From Sphingopyxis bauzanensis (GTDB lineage Bacteria; Pseudomonadota; Alphaproteobacteria; Sphingomonadales; Sphingomonadaceae), in the NCBI RefSeq assembly GCF_002205675.1, contig NZ_NISK01000001.1, positions 1,030,245 through 1,094,244 of the forward strand: DNA of 64,000 nucleotides, read 5' to 3'. Below, one piece after another: positions 26,977 through 35,662 of this stretch (positions within the stretch are counted from its first letter, which is position 1; the number at the start of each line of letters is the position of its first letter). The position numbers and the translations under genes were made by a program. The notes beneath the pieces are model-generated. The model had not been told where the DNA came from and ran no database searches. It was given only the letters and a program-made list of their open reading frames with translations.

Positions 26977-27009
26977 TTTCTGCTCCCTGCGGCGAAGCCA
27001 TGGGGAGGA

Positions 27010-28542
27010 TCAGGCGGCGTGGGCGTCGCGCAATTCCCGCTTCAACACTTTGCCGATCGGGCTGCGCGGCAGTTCCTCCACGACGGTGATGCCGCTGATC
27101 CGCTGCGTCTTGCCCACCTTGGCGTTGCAGTCGGCGCGCACCGCCTCGGCGTCGGCGCCGTCCTTTAGCACCACGAACGCGACCGGGGTTTCGCCCCATT
27201 CCTCGCTCGGCAGCCCGACCACGGCGGCCTCGACGACGCGGTCGTCGGCGAGCAGGATTGCTTCCAGATCGCTCGGGAAGATGTTGAAGCCGCCCGAAAT
27301 GATCATGTCCTTGGCGCGGTCCATCAGGGTCAGGAAGCCGTCCTCGTCGATCCGTCCGATGTCGCCGTGGCGATAGAAGAGATTGCCGTCGCTATCGTAC
27401 CAGTGCATCGCCTTGGTCGCGTCGGGGCGGTTGTTGTAACCGGTCATCATCGCGGGCGAGCGGCCGACGACTTCGCCGACCGATCCTTGCGGTAGTTCGT
27501 TACCGTCCTCGTCGATCACTTTTGCGATATGCCCCGGCGCGGGCTTGCCGACGGTGTGGAGCTTGTCGGGGAATTGATGCGCCTCGAGGATGAACGCCGC
27601 GCCGCCTTCGGTCATCCCGTATATTTCGACCAGCCCGCCGGGCCAGCGCGCCAGTACATCGGCCTTGAGTGCCGCAGGGAAGGGCGCCGAGGTGCAATAT
27701 TTGACGACGAAGCTGGAGAGGTCGAAGCTCTCGAAATCGTCGAGCGCCATGATGCGGCGATACTGCACCGGCACCAGCATCGTGTTCGTCGCGCGCTCGC
27801 GCGCCGCGAGTTCTAGGAATCCGCGGGCGTCGAATTTCTTCATCAAGACAGTCTGCCCGCCCGACCCGACGGTGGGCATGAAGCTCGCCATCGTCGTGTT
27901 CGAATAGAGCGGGGTCGACAGGATCGTCACGGCGTTGGGACCGTAAGCCGGGGCGCCGCGAATGATATGCTGCCAGCGCATCGCATGGCTGTGGACGATG
28001 CCCTTGGGCGTGCCGGTGGTGCCCGACGAATAGATAATGTTGAAGCCGTCTTCGGGCCGGATCACGACGGGCGTCGGCTGGGCATCGGCGAGCGCAAGCC
28101 AGACCTCGAGCGGCGTCCCCGCATCGCTGCCGTCCATCGCGATCAGGTCGCTCGCGGGGATGACCTGACCTTCCAGGCTCGTCTTCGCAGCATTGTCGAG
28201 GAGCAGGTGGCGTGCACCGGTATCGGCGATCATCGCCGCCATCTGCTCGCCGGTGGCGCTGTTCGTCACCAGTCCCGCGACGCCGCCTGCGCGCAGCGTG
28301 CCGATGATGACGGCCATTTGTTCGACGCTGTTCAGGCCGGCAATCGCGGTGCGGTCGCCTTTCGCAAACCCATCCTGCTGCAAGCGCGCCGCGATTCGGT
28401 CGGCCAATTGGTCCAGTTCGGACCAGCTCAGCCGCCGCGCCGGGTCGGCAGCCGCTACGGCATCGGGACGTTCCGCGGCATGGGCACGGACAAGGTCGGG
28501 CAGGGTGGCGAAGTCGCTCTCGAGCATCTGGGCTGCGGTCAT
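27010..28542 (-). CDS. AMP-dependent acyl-CoA synthetase
   Basis: A 510-residue ANL-family ligase that activates a carboxylic acid as acyl-AMP and then as acyl-CoA. It has the P-loop NIIYSSGTTGTPKGIVHSH (near 168-186), the A5 motif YGMTEGGA, the A8 hinge region DMIISGGFNIFPSDLE and the catalytic Lys in RSPIGKVLKRELRD near the C-terminus. Substrate unknown. It is divergent from a second ligase of equal length, with 224 bp between the start codons. Confidence 0.87.
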   Translation of the reverse strand: MTAAQMLESDFATLPDLVRAHAAERPDAVAAADPARRLSWSELDQLADRIAARLQQDGFAKGDRTAIAGLNSVEQMAVIIGTLRAGGVAGLVTNSATGEQMAAMIADTGARHLLLDNAAKTSLEGQVIPASDLIAMDGSDAGTPLEVWLALADAQPTPVVIRPEDGFNIIYSSGTTGTPKGIVHSHAMRWQHIIRGAPAYGPNAVTILSTPLYSNTTMASFMPTVGSGGQTVLMKKFDARGFLELAARERATNTMLVPVQYRRIMALDDFESFDLSSFVVKYCTSAPFPAALKADVLARWPGGLVEIYGMTEGGAAFILEAHQFPDKLHTVGKPAPGHIAKVIDEDGNELPQGSVGEVVGRSPAMMTGYNNRPDATKAMHWYDSDGNLFYRHGDIGRIDEDGFLTLMDRAKDMIISGGFNIFPSDLEAILLADDRVVEAAVVGLPSEEWGETPVAFVVLKDGADAEAVRADCNAKVGKTQRISGITVVEELPRSPIGKVLKRELRDAHAA

Positions 28543-28766
28543 GCTGCGGGGTTAGCACAGGCGCGGCATCGCGCAATGCCGGGTACTGGGCGTAGACCAT
28601 CGAGGGGGGCGAGGGACGGGGCAGGTCTATGCTTTGCGGTCGCGGCCCGATCAAGGGGCGCGGGCGATAGAAGGCCCGCCTTTCCTTCCCCTCGCTTGAC
28701 CAAAAGTTTCAGCTTGCTACTGATCTGAGACATAAGAAACCAACGATTCCCGGAGATGATGGCCCG

Positions 28767-30299
28767 ATGCACCCTTCCGTTCATGCCCGCAGCAACCCCG
28801 ACAAAGCCGCGATCATCGTCGCCGAAACGGGTGAAGCGATCAGTTATGGTGAGCTCGACGCGGCGTCGAACCGCGCCGCGCAACTGTTTCGCGCGCATGG
28901 GCTGGGGCATGAGGATGTCGTCGCCTTCATGCTCGAAAACACGCCGCATTATTATGGGCTGACGTGGGGCGCGCAGCGCTCGGGGCTGCGTTATGTCTGC
29001 ATCTCGTCGCGGCTGACGCAGGACGAGACCGATTACATTCTCGAAAATTCGGGCGCAAAGATGCTCGTTGTTTCGGCCAGCCTGGGCGCCGCGGCGCAGC
29101 AGCTGAACACGACGATTACCCGCTTTGCGATGGGCGGCGACATCGACGGCTGGGCGCGGTGGGAAGATGCGGTCGCCGCGATGCCCGCGACCTCCGTCGC
29201 CGACGAGCGCGCCGGGGTCGACATGCTCTATTCGTCGGGGACGACCGGGCGGCCCAAGGGCGTGCGTGTGCCGCTGCCCGAGGAACGCGCGATCGACGCG
29301 ACGAACAGCCTGGTCATGCTTGCCTCGGCGGTGTTCCAGATCAATTCGGACAGCATCTATCTGTCGCCTGCGCCGCTCTATCACGCCGCGCCGCTGCGCT
29401 GGTCGATGACGATCCACCGGCTGGGCGGGACCGTCGTCCTGATGAAGAAATTCGATCCCGAGGCGGCGCTGGCGCATATCGAAAAATATCGCGTCAATTC
29501 CAGCCAGTGGGTGCCGACGCATTTTGTCCGGATGCTCAAGCTGCCCGCAGAGGTCCGCACCCGTTACGACACCACCTCGTTGAAGGTTGCTATCCACGCC
29601 GCGGCGCCATGCCCGATTCCGGTCAAGCAGGCGATGATCGACTGGTGGGGGCCGGTGCTCTTCGAATATTATGCCGGGTCGGAAGGCAATGGCATGACCT
29701 TTGTCTCGAGCTCCGACTGGCTGACCCACAAGGGCACCGTCGGCCGCCCGATTCTCGGCGCGGTCCATATCATGGGTGAGGATAATGAGACCGAACTTGG
29801 TCCCAATGAAGAAGGAACGGTCTTCTTCGAAAGCGAAAACGTCTTCGAATATCATGGCGATAGCGAGAAAACGGCCTCGAGTCGCAACAGCAGGGGCTGG
29901 TCGACCCTCGGCGACGTCGGCAAGGTGGATGTCGAAGGCTTTCTTTACCTCACCGACCGTAAGAGCTTCATGATCATTACCGGCGGGGTGAACGTCTATC
30001 CGCAGGAGATCGAAAACCATCTCGTCACCCATCCCAAGGTCGCCGACGTTGCAGTTGTTGGCGGACCACACGACGAAATGGGCGAAGAAGTGATCGCGGT
30101 GATCCAGCCTGCCGATATGGCTGACGCGAACGACGAATTCCGGGGCGAACTGATCGCCTATGCCCGCGAGAAACTGTCGGGCGTGAAGATCCCGCGCCGC
30201 ATCGACTTCATGGAGGCGCTGCCGCGGCACGACACGGGCAAGCTCTACAAACGGCTGCTGCGCGATCAATATTGGGACAAGGCGAAGGCGGAGGCCTGA
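28767..30299 (+). CDS. AMP-dependent acyl-CoA synthetase
   Basis: A second 510-residue ANL ligase with P-loop MLYSSGTTGRPKGVRVPL (near 152-169), FEYYAGSEGNG at the A5 position, SFMIITGGVNVYPQEIE at the hinge and the catalytic Lys in HDTGKLYKRLLRD. It begins directly with the domain (MHPSVHARSNPDKAAII). It is followed within 2 bp by the isomerase gene and then an enoyl-CoA hydratase, so this three-gene operon probably handles a specific acyl or aromatic acid. Substrate not determined. Confidence 0.88.
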   Translation: MHPSVHARSNPDKAAIIVAETGEAISYGELDAASNRAAQLFRAHGLGHEDVVAFMLENTPHYYGLTWGAQRSGLRYVCISSRLTQDETDYILENSGAKMLVVSASLGAAAQQLNTTITRFAMGGDIDGWARWEDAVAAMPATSVADERAGVDMLYSSGTTGRPKGVRVPLPEERAIDATNSLVMLASAVFQINSDSIYLSPAPLYHAAPLRWSMTIHRLGGTVVLMKKFDPEAALAHIEKYRVNSSQWVPTHFVRMLKLPAEVRTRYDTTSLKVAIHAAAPCPIPVKQAMIDWWGPVLFEYYAGSEGNGMTFVSSSDWLTHKGTVGRPILGAVHIMGEDNETELGPNEEGTVFFESENVFEYHGDSEKTASSRNSRGWSTLGDVGKVDVEGFLYLTDRKSFMIITGGVNVYPQEIENHLVTHPKVADVAVVGGPHDEMGEEVIAVIQPADMADANDEFRGELIAYAREKLSGVKIPRRIDFMEALPRHDTGKLYKRLLRDQYWDKAKAEA

Positions 30300-30301
30300 G
30301 C

Positions 30302-30910
30302 ATGACCGCGCGCGTCGAGTTCTTTTTCGATCTTTCGTCGCCCTGGACCTGCCTCGCTTTCCATAATCTGCCGGGCGCGCTTGAGCGGACGGGGGCGACC
30401 GCCATGTACCGGCCGATCCTCGTCGGCGGGGTGTTTAATGCAGTCAACCCCGCCGTCTATGCAGCGCGCGAGCAGGCCGATAACCGGCGGCTTCAGCATA
30501 GCTGGAAGGTGCTGAAGGACTGGGCGCAGCTTGCCGGTGTGCCGATGAACTTTCCATCGCAATGGCATCCGGCGAAAAGCATTGCCGCGATGCGCCTTTG
30601 CTGTGCGCTCGAGGATGATCAGGCGGCGCTGATCGCCTTCGCCCGCGCGGCGTTCGCGAGTTATTTCGGTGCGCAGGAGAATCTCGACGATCCCGATGTG
30701 CTCGAAAGGGTGGCGACCGAGGCGGGGCTTGACGGCGCTGCTATCCGCACGGCGGCCGCGACCGATCCGGTCAAGGCGCGGCTGCGCGCTAATACCGAGG
30801 AAGTCATAGCGCGCGGCGGTTATGGATCCCCGACGATCTTCGTCGATGGTGTCGACATGTATTTCGGTAATGACCAGCTTCCGCTCGTCGAAACCGCTTT
30901 GAAACGCTGA
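30302..30910 (+). CDS. 2-hydroxychromene-2-carboxylate isomerase-like (kappa GST / DsbA fold)
   Basis: A 202-residue thioredoxin-fold protein with the kappa-class GST pattern: EFFFDLSSPWTCLAFHNL at residues 5-22 with the active-site Ser, a helical insertion, and the C-terminal GGYGSPTIFVDGVDMYFGNDQL. Members isomerise hydroxychromene carboxylates in polyaromatic degradation, but many act elsewhere. It starts 2 bp after the acyl-CoA ligase stop. The frame is open to 30272, but the ATG at 30302 fits the family start. Confidence 0.82.
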   Translation: MTARVEFFFDLSSPWTCLAFHNLPGALERTGATAMYRPILVGGVFNAVNPAVYAAREQADNRRLQHSWKVLKDWAQLAGVPMNFPSQWHPAKSIAAMRLCCALEDDQAALIAFARAAFASYFGAQENLDDPDVLERVATEAGLDGAAIRTAAATDPVKARLRANTEEVIARGGYGSPTIFVDGVDMYFGNDQLPLVETALKR

Positions 30911-30923
30911 AAGGGATAATCCC

Positions 30924-31727
30924 GTGAAAGACCGCATTTCCATCACCATGCTCGACGGCGGCATCGCCGACGTCCGCCTGATCCGCGCCGACAAGATGAA
31001 CGCGCTCGACCCTGCGATGTGGGCGGCGCTGACCGAGGCGATCGATACGCTCAAGGCGATGTCCGGCCTGCGCGTCGTCGTCCTGTCGGGGGAGGGTCGC
31101 GCCTTTTGCGCCGGGCTCGACCTTGCCAGCCTTGGCGGAGAGCGAGATCCCGGGACGAGCAGCACCGGCGGCAGTCTGAACGAACGCGCGCACGGGATTG
31201 CCAATGGTCCGCAATATGCGGCGTGGGGCTGGCGCGAACTGCCGGTGCCGGTGATCGCTGCGGTGCATGGCGTGGCGTTCGGCGCGGGCAGCCAGATCAT
31301 GGCCGCCGCCGACATCCGTATCGTCCACCCCGACACGCGGATCGCGATCATGGAAATGCGCTGGGGATTGGTTCCCGACGTCGCCGGGATGGCGTTGTGG
31401 CGCACGCAGGTCGCCGACGATGTGCTGCGCGAGATGATCTATACCAACCGCGAATTCAACGGGTCTGAAGCAAAATTGCTCGGCTTTGCGACGCATGTCT
31501 CCGACGATCCGCTGGCAAGGGCGATGGAGCTGGCCGCGGTGATCGCCGACAAGAATCCGCATGCGATCCGCGGCGCCAAGCGGCTGTGCAACATGCTGGC
31601 CGATGCGACCGACGCAGAGATTTTGCAGGCCGAAAGCGACGAGCAGGTGAAGGTCATCCGGACCCCGAACCAGATGGAGGCGGTGATGGCGGGGATGCAG
31701 AAGCGGAAGCCGAATTTCGCGGATTAG
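30924..31727 (+). CDS. Enoyl-CoA hydratase/isomerase family (crotonase) protein
   Basis: A 267-residue crotonase-fold enzyme with the oxyanion-hole segments LSGEGRAFCAGLDLASLG (near 53-70) and HGVAFGAGSQIMAAADIRI (near 115-133). At the catalytic positions the sequence is MEMRWGLVPD; one acidic residue (Glu) is visible. It follows the isomerase by 13 bp. The operon ligase-isomerase-crotonase suggests beta-oxidation-like processing of a CoA-activated acid. Exact reaction unknown. Confidence 0.87.
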   Translation: MKDRISITMLDGGIADVRLIRADKMNALDPAMWAALTEAIDTLKAMSGLRVVVLSGEGRAFCAGLDLASLGGERDPGTSSTGGSLNERAHGIANGPQYAAWGWRELPVPVIAAVHGVAFGAGSQIMAAADIRIVHPDTRIAIMEMRWGLVPDVAGMALWRTQVADDVLREMIYTNREFNGSEAKLLGFATHVSDDPLARAMELAAVIADKNPHAIRGAKRLCNMLADATDAEILQAESDEQVKVIRTPNQMEAVMAGMQKRKPNFAD

Positions 31728-31729
31728 TT

Positions 31730-31757
31730 CGTCGCCCCCGCCCCCGCGGGGCGACGT
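31730..31757. terminator. Hairpin between converging genes (possible bidirectional terminator)
   Basis: CGTCGCCCC (31730-31738) pairs with GGGGCGACG (31748-31756) around a C-rich loop, followed by TTTA. It lies 2 bp after the crotonase stop and just before the ATP12 stop. Confidence 0.55.
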
Positions 31758-32450
31758 TTAATGGAGAAACCCCAAAAACCGCACGGCATTGTCCCAGTCG
31801 CGCTTGTGCGCGGCGCGCTGCGCCTGCGCCTCGGCATCGGCGCCCCAGCGGCGTTCCTGGTATAATTGGTCGAGGCTGACCGCGTCCCATAAATGTTCGG
31901 GGTCAAACGCCTGCTGGGTGCAGGCCAGCCCGGCAACCAGCGATCCCCCGATCGTCACCAGAGGGGTCAGCGCCGTCAGCCGCCACGGGTCATGCCCGAG
32001 CGTGGCGGTGCGCAGCGCGGCGACCGTCGCGGGCGGCTGATCGACCGGGAGGATCCCCTGGGTGATGATGAATTCGACCCCGAATTGCGCTTCCGCCCAA
32101 GCCAGGATCGGGTTCCACGCCGCGACTTGCTCCGCCTGCAACGCTGCATCGCGATCATCGCGGTAACAAAGGAGGTCGGTCGCGGCATAGGCGGCAACGG
32201 GTTCGCCGAACACCGCCGGGTCGGGCGCGGCAAGGTCGATCGCGGCATTGGCGAGCCCGGTCATCGGCATCGCACGCGGATCGATCGTGTCGCCCTGCGC
32301 CTGCCATTCGGCCGCGATCGCCTCGGCAAGCATCGCGCTCACCACAATCAGCGGCGCGCGGTGCGGGGTGCGCATCGGCCGCCCGTCGAGCGCGATCCCC
32401 CAGCCACCGTCCTGCGCGACGATCGCGACGTCTTTCCAGAAGCGCTTCAC
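31758..32450 (-). CDS. ATP12-family F1-ATPase assembly chaperone
   Basis: A 230-residue homologue of mitochondrial Atp12, which binds the F1 alpha subunit during assembly; it occurs in alphaproteobacteria. Landmarks are MKRFWKDVAIV, WGIALDGRPMRTPHRAPL (near 17-34), EWQAQGDTIDPRAMPMTGLANAAID (near 48-72) and ATDLLCYRDD. Last gene of the minus-strand operon crcB-rluA-paiB-small membrane protein-ATP12; it overlaps the preceding gene by 4 bp (ATGA). Confidence 0.85.
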   Translation of the reverse strand: MKRFWKDVAIVAQDGGWGIALDGRPMRTPHRAPLIVVSAMLAEAIAAEWQAQGDTIDPRAMPMTGLANAAIDLAAPDPAVFGEPVAAYAATDLLCYRDDRDAALQAEQVAAWNPILAWAEAQFGVEFIITQGILPVDQPPATVAALRTATLGHDPWRLTALTPLVTIGGSLVAGLACTQQAFDPEHLWDAVSLDQLYQERRWGADAEAQAQRAAHKRDWDNAVRFLGFLH

Positions 32451-32683
32451 AGCTTCTTGGGCGAGCGCCAGCGGCGTGCGAGCAACCGCGGCATCACCGC
32501 GAAATCGAAAGCGCCGATCAACACCAGCGCGACGCCGATCCAGCGGTCAGTCGGCTGCCCCGCCAGTTCCCAGCCGCCGCGAATTAGCACGAAGCCGATC
32601 AGCACGAGCAGCGCGCCAGCGAGGCGCATCGCGACAATCGCGAAATATCGTTTCTTGGCGAGTGCGTCGTCGGCTTGGTTCAT
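32447..32683 (-). CDS. Small hypothetical membrane protein (78 aa)
   Basis: A 78-residue protein with two hydrophobic helices (about 14-35 and 47-65) and a basic C-terminus (RLLARRWRSPKKL). No family recognised. It is embedded in the operon with 4-bp overlaps on both sides (with the PaiB-like gene and the ATP12 gene), which supports its being real. Confidence 0.68.
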   Translation of the reverse strand: MNQADDALAKKRYFAIVAMRLAGALLVLIGFVLIRGGWELAGQPTDRWIGVALVLIGAFDFAVMPRLLARRWRSPKKL

Positions 32684-33300
32684 GCTTGCCCCTTATCGTC
32701 GCCGAGATGGCGCATCAACTGCGCCAGAGCGCCATGACCCGTCGCCTCTATGCCCTTGATGACGCGGTCGCGTTCGTCGGCGGATTTGTTCTGTGACAGC
32801 TTGATCGTCGGTCGCCACGCGGTGATGCGAAGTTCGAAGCCGATAATCGCGCCGGTCATCTTGCTGAACAGCGCCGGGTTCATCTTGTCGCGCGTCCATG
32901 GCGGATTGGCGCCGACGCGCGCCTCATGGGCTGCGGACAGCGTGTCGAGTTGCGCGATCAGCGCGGCATCGTCGAGCTTGCTGACGACGCCCTCCATCTC
33001 GATCGCGACATAATTCCATGTCGGCACCTGGTCGGCCGCTTCATACCAGCTGGCACTGACATAGGCGTCTGGCCCCTGCACCACCGCGAGCGCTGTCGCA
33101 CCATCCAAGTGCCGCGTCAGCGCATTGCCGCGCGCAAGGTGGAATTGAAGCGTGGCCCGATCGTCGCTCAGCACCACCGGGGCATGCGCGACGCGCGGAC
33201 CGTCGGGGGTGGCGGCGAAGACCGCGGCAAAGCCGATCTCGCGGACCAGCAGCTCGGCCAGGTCGTCCTGCCGCGGCCGGAAGGCAGAGTTCGGGTGCAT
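32680..33300 (-). CDS. PaiB-like FMN-binding protein
   Basis: A 206-residue protein of the PaiB / FMN-binding negative transcriptional regulator family, a split-barrel flavin fold. Characteristic segments are MHPNSAFRPRQDDLAELL, VSASWYEAADQVPTWNYVAIEMEG (near 82-105) and GFELRITAWRPTIKLSQNKSADER (near 155-178). In Bacillus PaiB affects sporulation and protease genes; here the role is unknown. Its start overlaps the rluA stop by 1 bp. Confidence 0.85.
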   Translation of the reverse strand: MHPNSAFRPRQDDLAELLVREIGFAAVFAATPDGPRVAHAPVVLSDDRATLQFHLARGNALTRHLDGATALAVVQGPDAYVSASWYEAADQVPTWNYVAIEMEGVVSKLDDAALIAQLDTLSAAHEARVGANPPWTRDKMNPALFSKMTGAIIGFELRITAWRPTIKLSQNKSADERDRVIKGIEATGHGALAQLMRHLGDDKGQA

Positions 33301-34529
33301 CAGCTCGGTTTGGCGGGACGCGCCGGGTGCTTCTTGGCACTCGGCTTTTTACCAGCCGGTTTCTTGGCCGCAGGTTTTCCGGACTTGCCCGCCTTTGCCT
33401 TTTCTTTTGCCGATTTCCCGGCGAAATCGGTCGGCTTGCTGTCGGCGGTGCGCCCGCGGCGCTCGCCGCGCCGCGCTTTGCGGATCTGCTTGCTGTGCGC
33501 CTTCGCCTGCGCCTTCAGCGCCGATTTGGGTGGCGGGCCTTTTTCTCGTGCGTCGATTCCGACCTCGCCGAGCAGCAAGTCGAAGCCGAGCGCCTCGAGG
33601 CTGGCGGCGAAATGATCGGGAACCTCGGCGCTGACGTCGATCGCGCCGCCGTCGGGGTGATCAATGCGCAGGCGACGGCTGTGCAGGTGCATCTTGCGGC
33701 TGATCGTCCCGGTCAGGAACGCGCCCTTGCCGCCATATTTGCCGTCGCCGACAATCGGATGGCCGATCGCCGCCATATGGACGCGCAGCTGGTGGGTGCG
33801 CCCGGTCAGCGGCTGCAACTCGACCCACGCGGCGCTGTTCCCGGCGCGTTCGATGACGCGGTAGCGCGTTTTCGACGGCAAACCATCGTCATGGACGTGC
33901 ATCTTTTCGCCGCCCGAACCGGGCTGCTTGGCCAGCGGCAGGTCGATTTCGCCTTGCTGGATGTCGGGTACCCCGACAATCAGCGCCCAATAGGTCTTTT
34001 TCGCGCTGCGGTTTGAAAAGCTTTTGGCGAAATAGGCCGCGGCCTTGGGCGTGCGCGCGATCAGCAGCGCGCCCGAGGTGTCCTTGTCGAGCCGGTGGAC
34101 CAGCTTGGGCCGCGTCGGCCCGTCGAACTTCAGTGCGTCGAGCAGGCCGTCGACATGCGCGTCGGTCTTGGTACCGCCCTGTGTTGCCAGCCCCGGCGGC
34201 TTGTTGAGCACGATCGCGCTCGTGTCGCGGTGGATCATCATCCCCGTCGCCAGTTCGATATCGGCATCGGTCAGGGGGCGACCCTTGCGCGCCGGGCGCG
34301 CTGCGGCTTCAACCGGCGGCGTCGGCATCACCAGCTTCTGCCCCGTGGCGATCCGGTCCGATACATCGGCTTTTTTGCCGTCGAGGGTCAGCTGTCCCGA
34401 GCGCGCCCAGCGCGCGAGCAGAGCGTGCGGGGTGCCTTCGCGGTGGCGCTTGAACCAGCGGTCGAGCCGGATGCCATCGTCTTCCTCGGCAATCGTCGCA
34501 CTGTCGAGCTTTGGCTTGGCATCGGTCAT
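33300..34529 (-). CDS. RluA-family 23S rRNA pseudouridine synthase with long basic tail
   Basis: A 409-residue enzyme with an N-terminal S4 RNA-binding domain (about 18-75, RLDRWFKRHREG ... LTLDGKKADVSDRI) and the RluA catalytic domain (LVHRLDKDTSGALLIAR near residues 150-166, with the catalytic Asp). Family members such as RluC make pseudouridines in 23S rRNA. After residue 330 there is an unusual 80-residue Lys/Ala/Pro tail (for example KPAAKKPAGKKPSAKKHPA). The start at 34529 overlaps the crcB stop (ATGA); the longer frame to 34799 is antisense shadow of crcB. Confidence 0.9.
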   Translation of the reverse strand: MTDAKPKLDSATIAEEDDGIRLDRWFKRHREGTPHALLARWARSGQLTLDGKKADVSDRIATGQKLVMPTPPVEAAARPARKGRPLTDADIELATGMMIHRDTSAIVLNKPPGLATQGGTKTDAHVDGLLDALKFDGPTRPKLVHRLDKDTSGALLIARTPKAAAYFAKSFSNRSAKKTYWALIVGVPDIQQGEIDLPLAKQPGSGGEKMHVHDDGLPSKTRYRVIERAGNSAAWVELQPLTGRTHQLRVHMAAIGHPIVGDGKYGGKGAFLTGTISRKMHLHSRRLRIDHPDGGAIDVSAEVPDHFAASLEALGFDLLLGEVGIDAREKGPPPKSALKAQAKAHSKQIRKARRGERRGRTADSKPTDFAGKSAKEKAKAGKSGKPAAKKPAGKKPSAKKHPARPAKPS

Positions 34530-34903
34530 GCCGACACCTGCCGCATAATAAACAGGCCTAGCCCGCAAGCCGCAATCGCGCCGATCACCGACGCGAGGAC
34601 ATAGGCGGCCGCCTGAGCGTTTTGGCCGCGTTCGAAAAGCATCCAGAATTCCATGCTGAAAGAGGAAAAGGTTGTGAAGCCGCCGAGGATCCCGACGCCG
34701 ACGAACAGGCGCGCCGTGTCGCTGCCCCCGCCGCGCGCGAGCGCGCCGATCAGCACACCCATGAGGAGGCTGCCGACGATATTGATCGTCAGCGTCCACC
34801 AGGGGAAGCCGGGACCGAGCCGAGCGAGCATCACCTGCCCCGCCAGATGGCGGGCACCGGCGCCGATCGCGCCGCCGATCATGACGGGGAAGAGGCTATT
34901 CAT
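34526..34903 (-). CDS. crcB: Fluoride channel CrcB (Fluc)
   Basis: A 125-residue four-helix membrane protein that dimerises to form a fluoride exporter. It has GGAIGAGARHLAG (near 10-22), TLTINIVGSLLMG (near 38-50) with the conserved Asn, and GILGGFTTFSSFSMEFW (near 72-88) with the phenylalanine-box residues. First gene of the operon. No crcB-type fluoride riboswitch was recognised in the short upstream stretch. Confidence 0.92.
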   Translation of the reverse strand: MNSLFPVMIGGAIGAGARHLAGQVMLARLGPGFPWWTLTINIVGSLLMGVLIGALARGGGSDTARLFVGVGILGGFTTFSSFSMEFWMLFERGQNAQAAAYVLASVIGAIAACGLGLFIMRQVSA

Positions 34904-34954
34904 GTCGCCCGCCCTAGCCCGAAACGGCGGCGAGGCATAGCGGGTGCGTTTTGA

Positions 34955-35254
34955 CTAGGAGGCAGGGGCGGCCAGCGTGCTTATCGGGCGGTCTTGCGCC
35001 GCGCGCCAGTCGGCGGGCCGAACGAAATCGCCCTGCCATATGCCGCGGCGCTGCGCCTGCACTTCGGTTTCGTGGGCCATAAACGCATCGCTAGTTGCTA
35101 CCGCCCAGCCCAGGCGTACCATTTCGGCGCCCAGGGCTCGCCGAAGGCGCATGCGACGTACTGGCGCGCTATTTCGAGGCGCTGGAGGAATAGCGACGGC
35201 TTGCCAGCGATGGCAGGTTGTGGCAGGGGCGCCCTTCCCTGCATCTGGCGACAT
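34955..35254 (-). pseudogene. Remnant of a thermonuclease (SNase)-like gene, C-terminal part only
   Basis: The reading frame of 99 codons starts with unlike sequence, but its second half (EMVRLGWAVATSDAFMAHETEVQAQRRGIWQGDFVRP) matches the end of staphylococcal-nuclease-fold proteins. The catalytic Arg/Asp/Glu residues belong to the missing N-terminal part. The break lies close to the 5' end of tRNA-Val. I read it as a decayed, truncated copy; a short independent protein is less likely. Confidence 0.55.
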
Positions 35255-35259
35255 TTCGG

Positions 35260-35335
35260 GGGCGCTTAGCTCAGTTGGTAGAGCATCTCGTTTACACCGA
35301 GAGGGTCGGCGGTTCGAGCCCGTCAGCGCCCACCA
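35260..35335 (+). tRNA. tRNA-Val (anticodon TAC)
   Basis: A 76-nt cloverleaf. The acceptor stem GGGCGCT pairs with AGCGCCC, then discriminator A and an encoded CCA (35333-35335). The D-arm is GCTCAGTTGGTAGAGC, the anticodon stem TCTCG/CGAGA holds the loop TTTACAC (anticodon TAC), and the T-loop is GGTTCGAGCC. Confidence 0.95.
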
Positions 35336-35346
35336 TTTGCAAGGGA

Positions 35347-35616
35347 TCAGCTTTCAACAGGAAGCCGCCGCGCGCGCCACACGCTCCATAGCGTGAAGAC
35401 GCCCATCAGCGCCCACACGATGTTCAGCCCCGCCGACGGCAGCGCGCCATTATAGCCCGAGTTCAACACAAACCCGCTGGCGCCGATGACGTTCATCCAT
35501 TGGTAAAGATAGCCGCGCGGTTCGATCCGTCCGAGGGAGAGCAGGACGTAGCTCGCGAGGATGAGGGCGGCGGCGAGCCAGCCGACAACCTCGATCGCGA
35601 TCTGCAAAACGCTCAT
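35347..35616 (-). CDS. Small integral membrane protein (CBU_0592-like)
   Basis: An 89-residue membrane protein with three hydrophobic segments (about 5-26, 38-55 and 62-80). The pattern ALILASYVLLSLGRIEP...YQWMNVIGASGFVLNSGYNGALPSAGLN resembles the CBU_0592 family of unknown function. The ATG at 35616 is used; the frame is open to 35718, but that part is Arg/Pro-rich and non-protein-like. It ends 11 bp beyond the tRNA. Confidence 0.7.
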   Translation of the reverse strand: MSVLQIAIEVVGWLAAALILASYVLLSLGRIEPRGYLYQWMNVIGASGFVLNSGYNGALPSAGLNIVWALMGVFTLWSVWRARRLPVES

Positions 35617-35662
35617 ATGTCGTCCCTCCGGGCGGCCTGCACCCCGGTCGGGGACAGGATGT

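Noticed and set aside
28539..30269. 576-codon minus-strand open frame opposite the second acyl-CoA ligase
   Set aside because: Antisense shadow; the plus-strand ligase has P-loop, hinge and catalytic Lys motifs.
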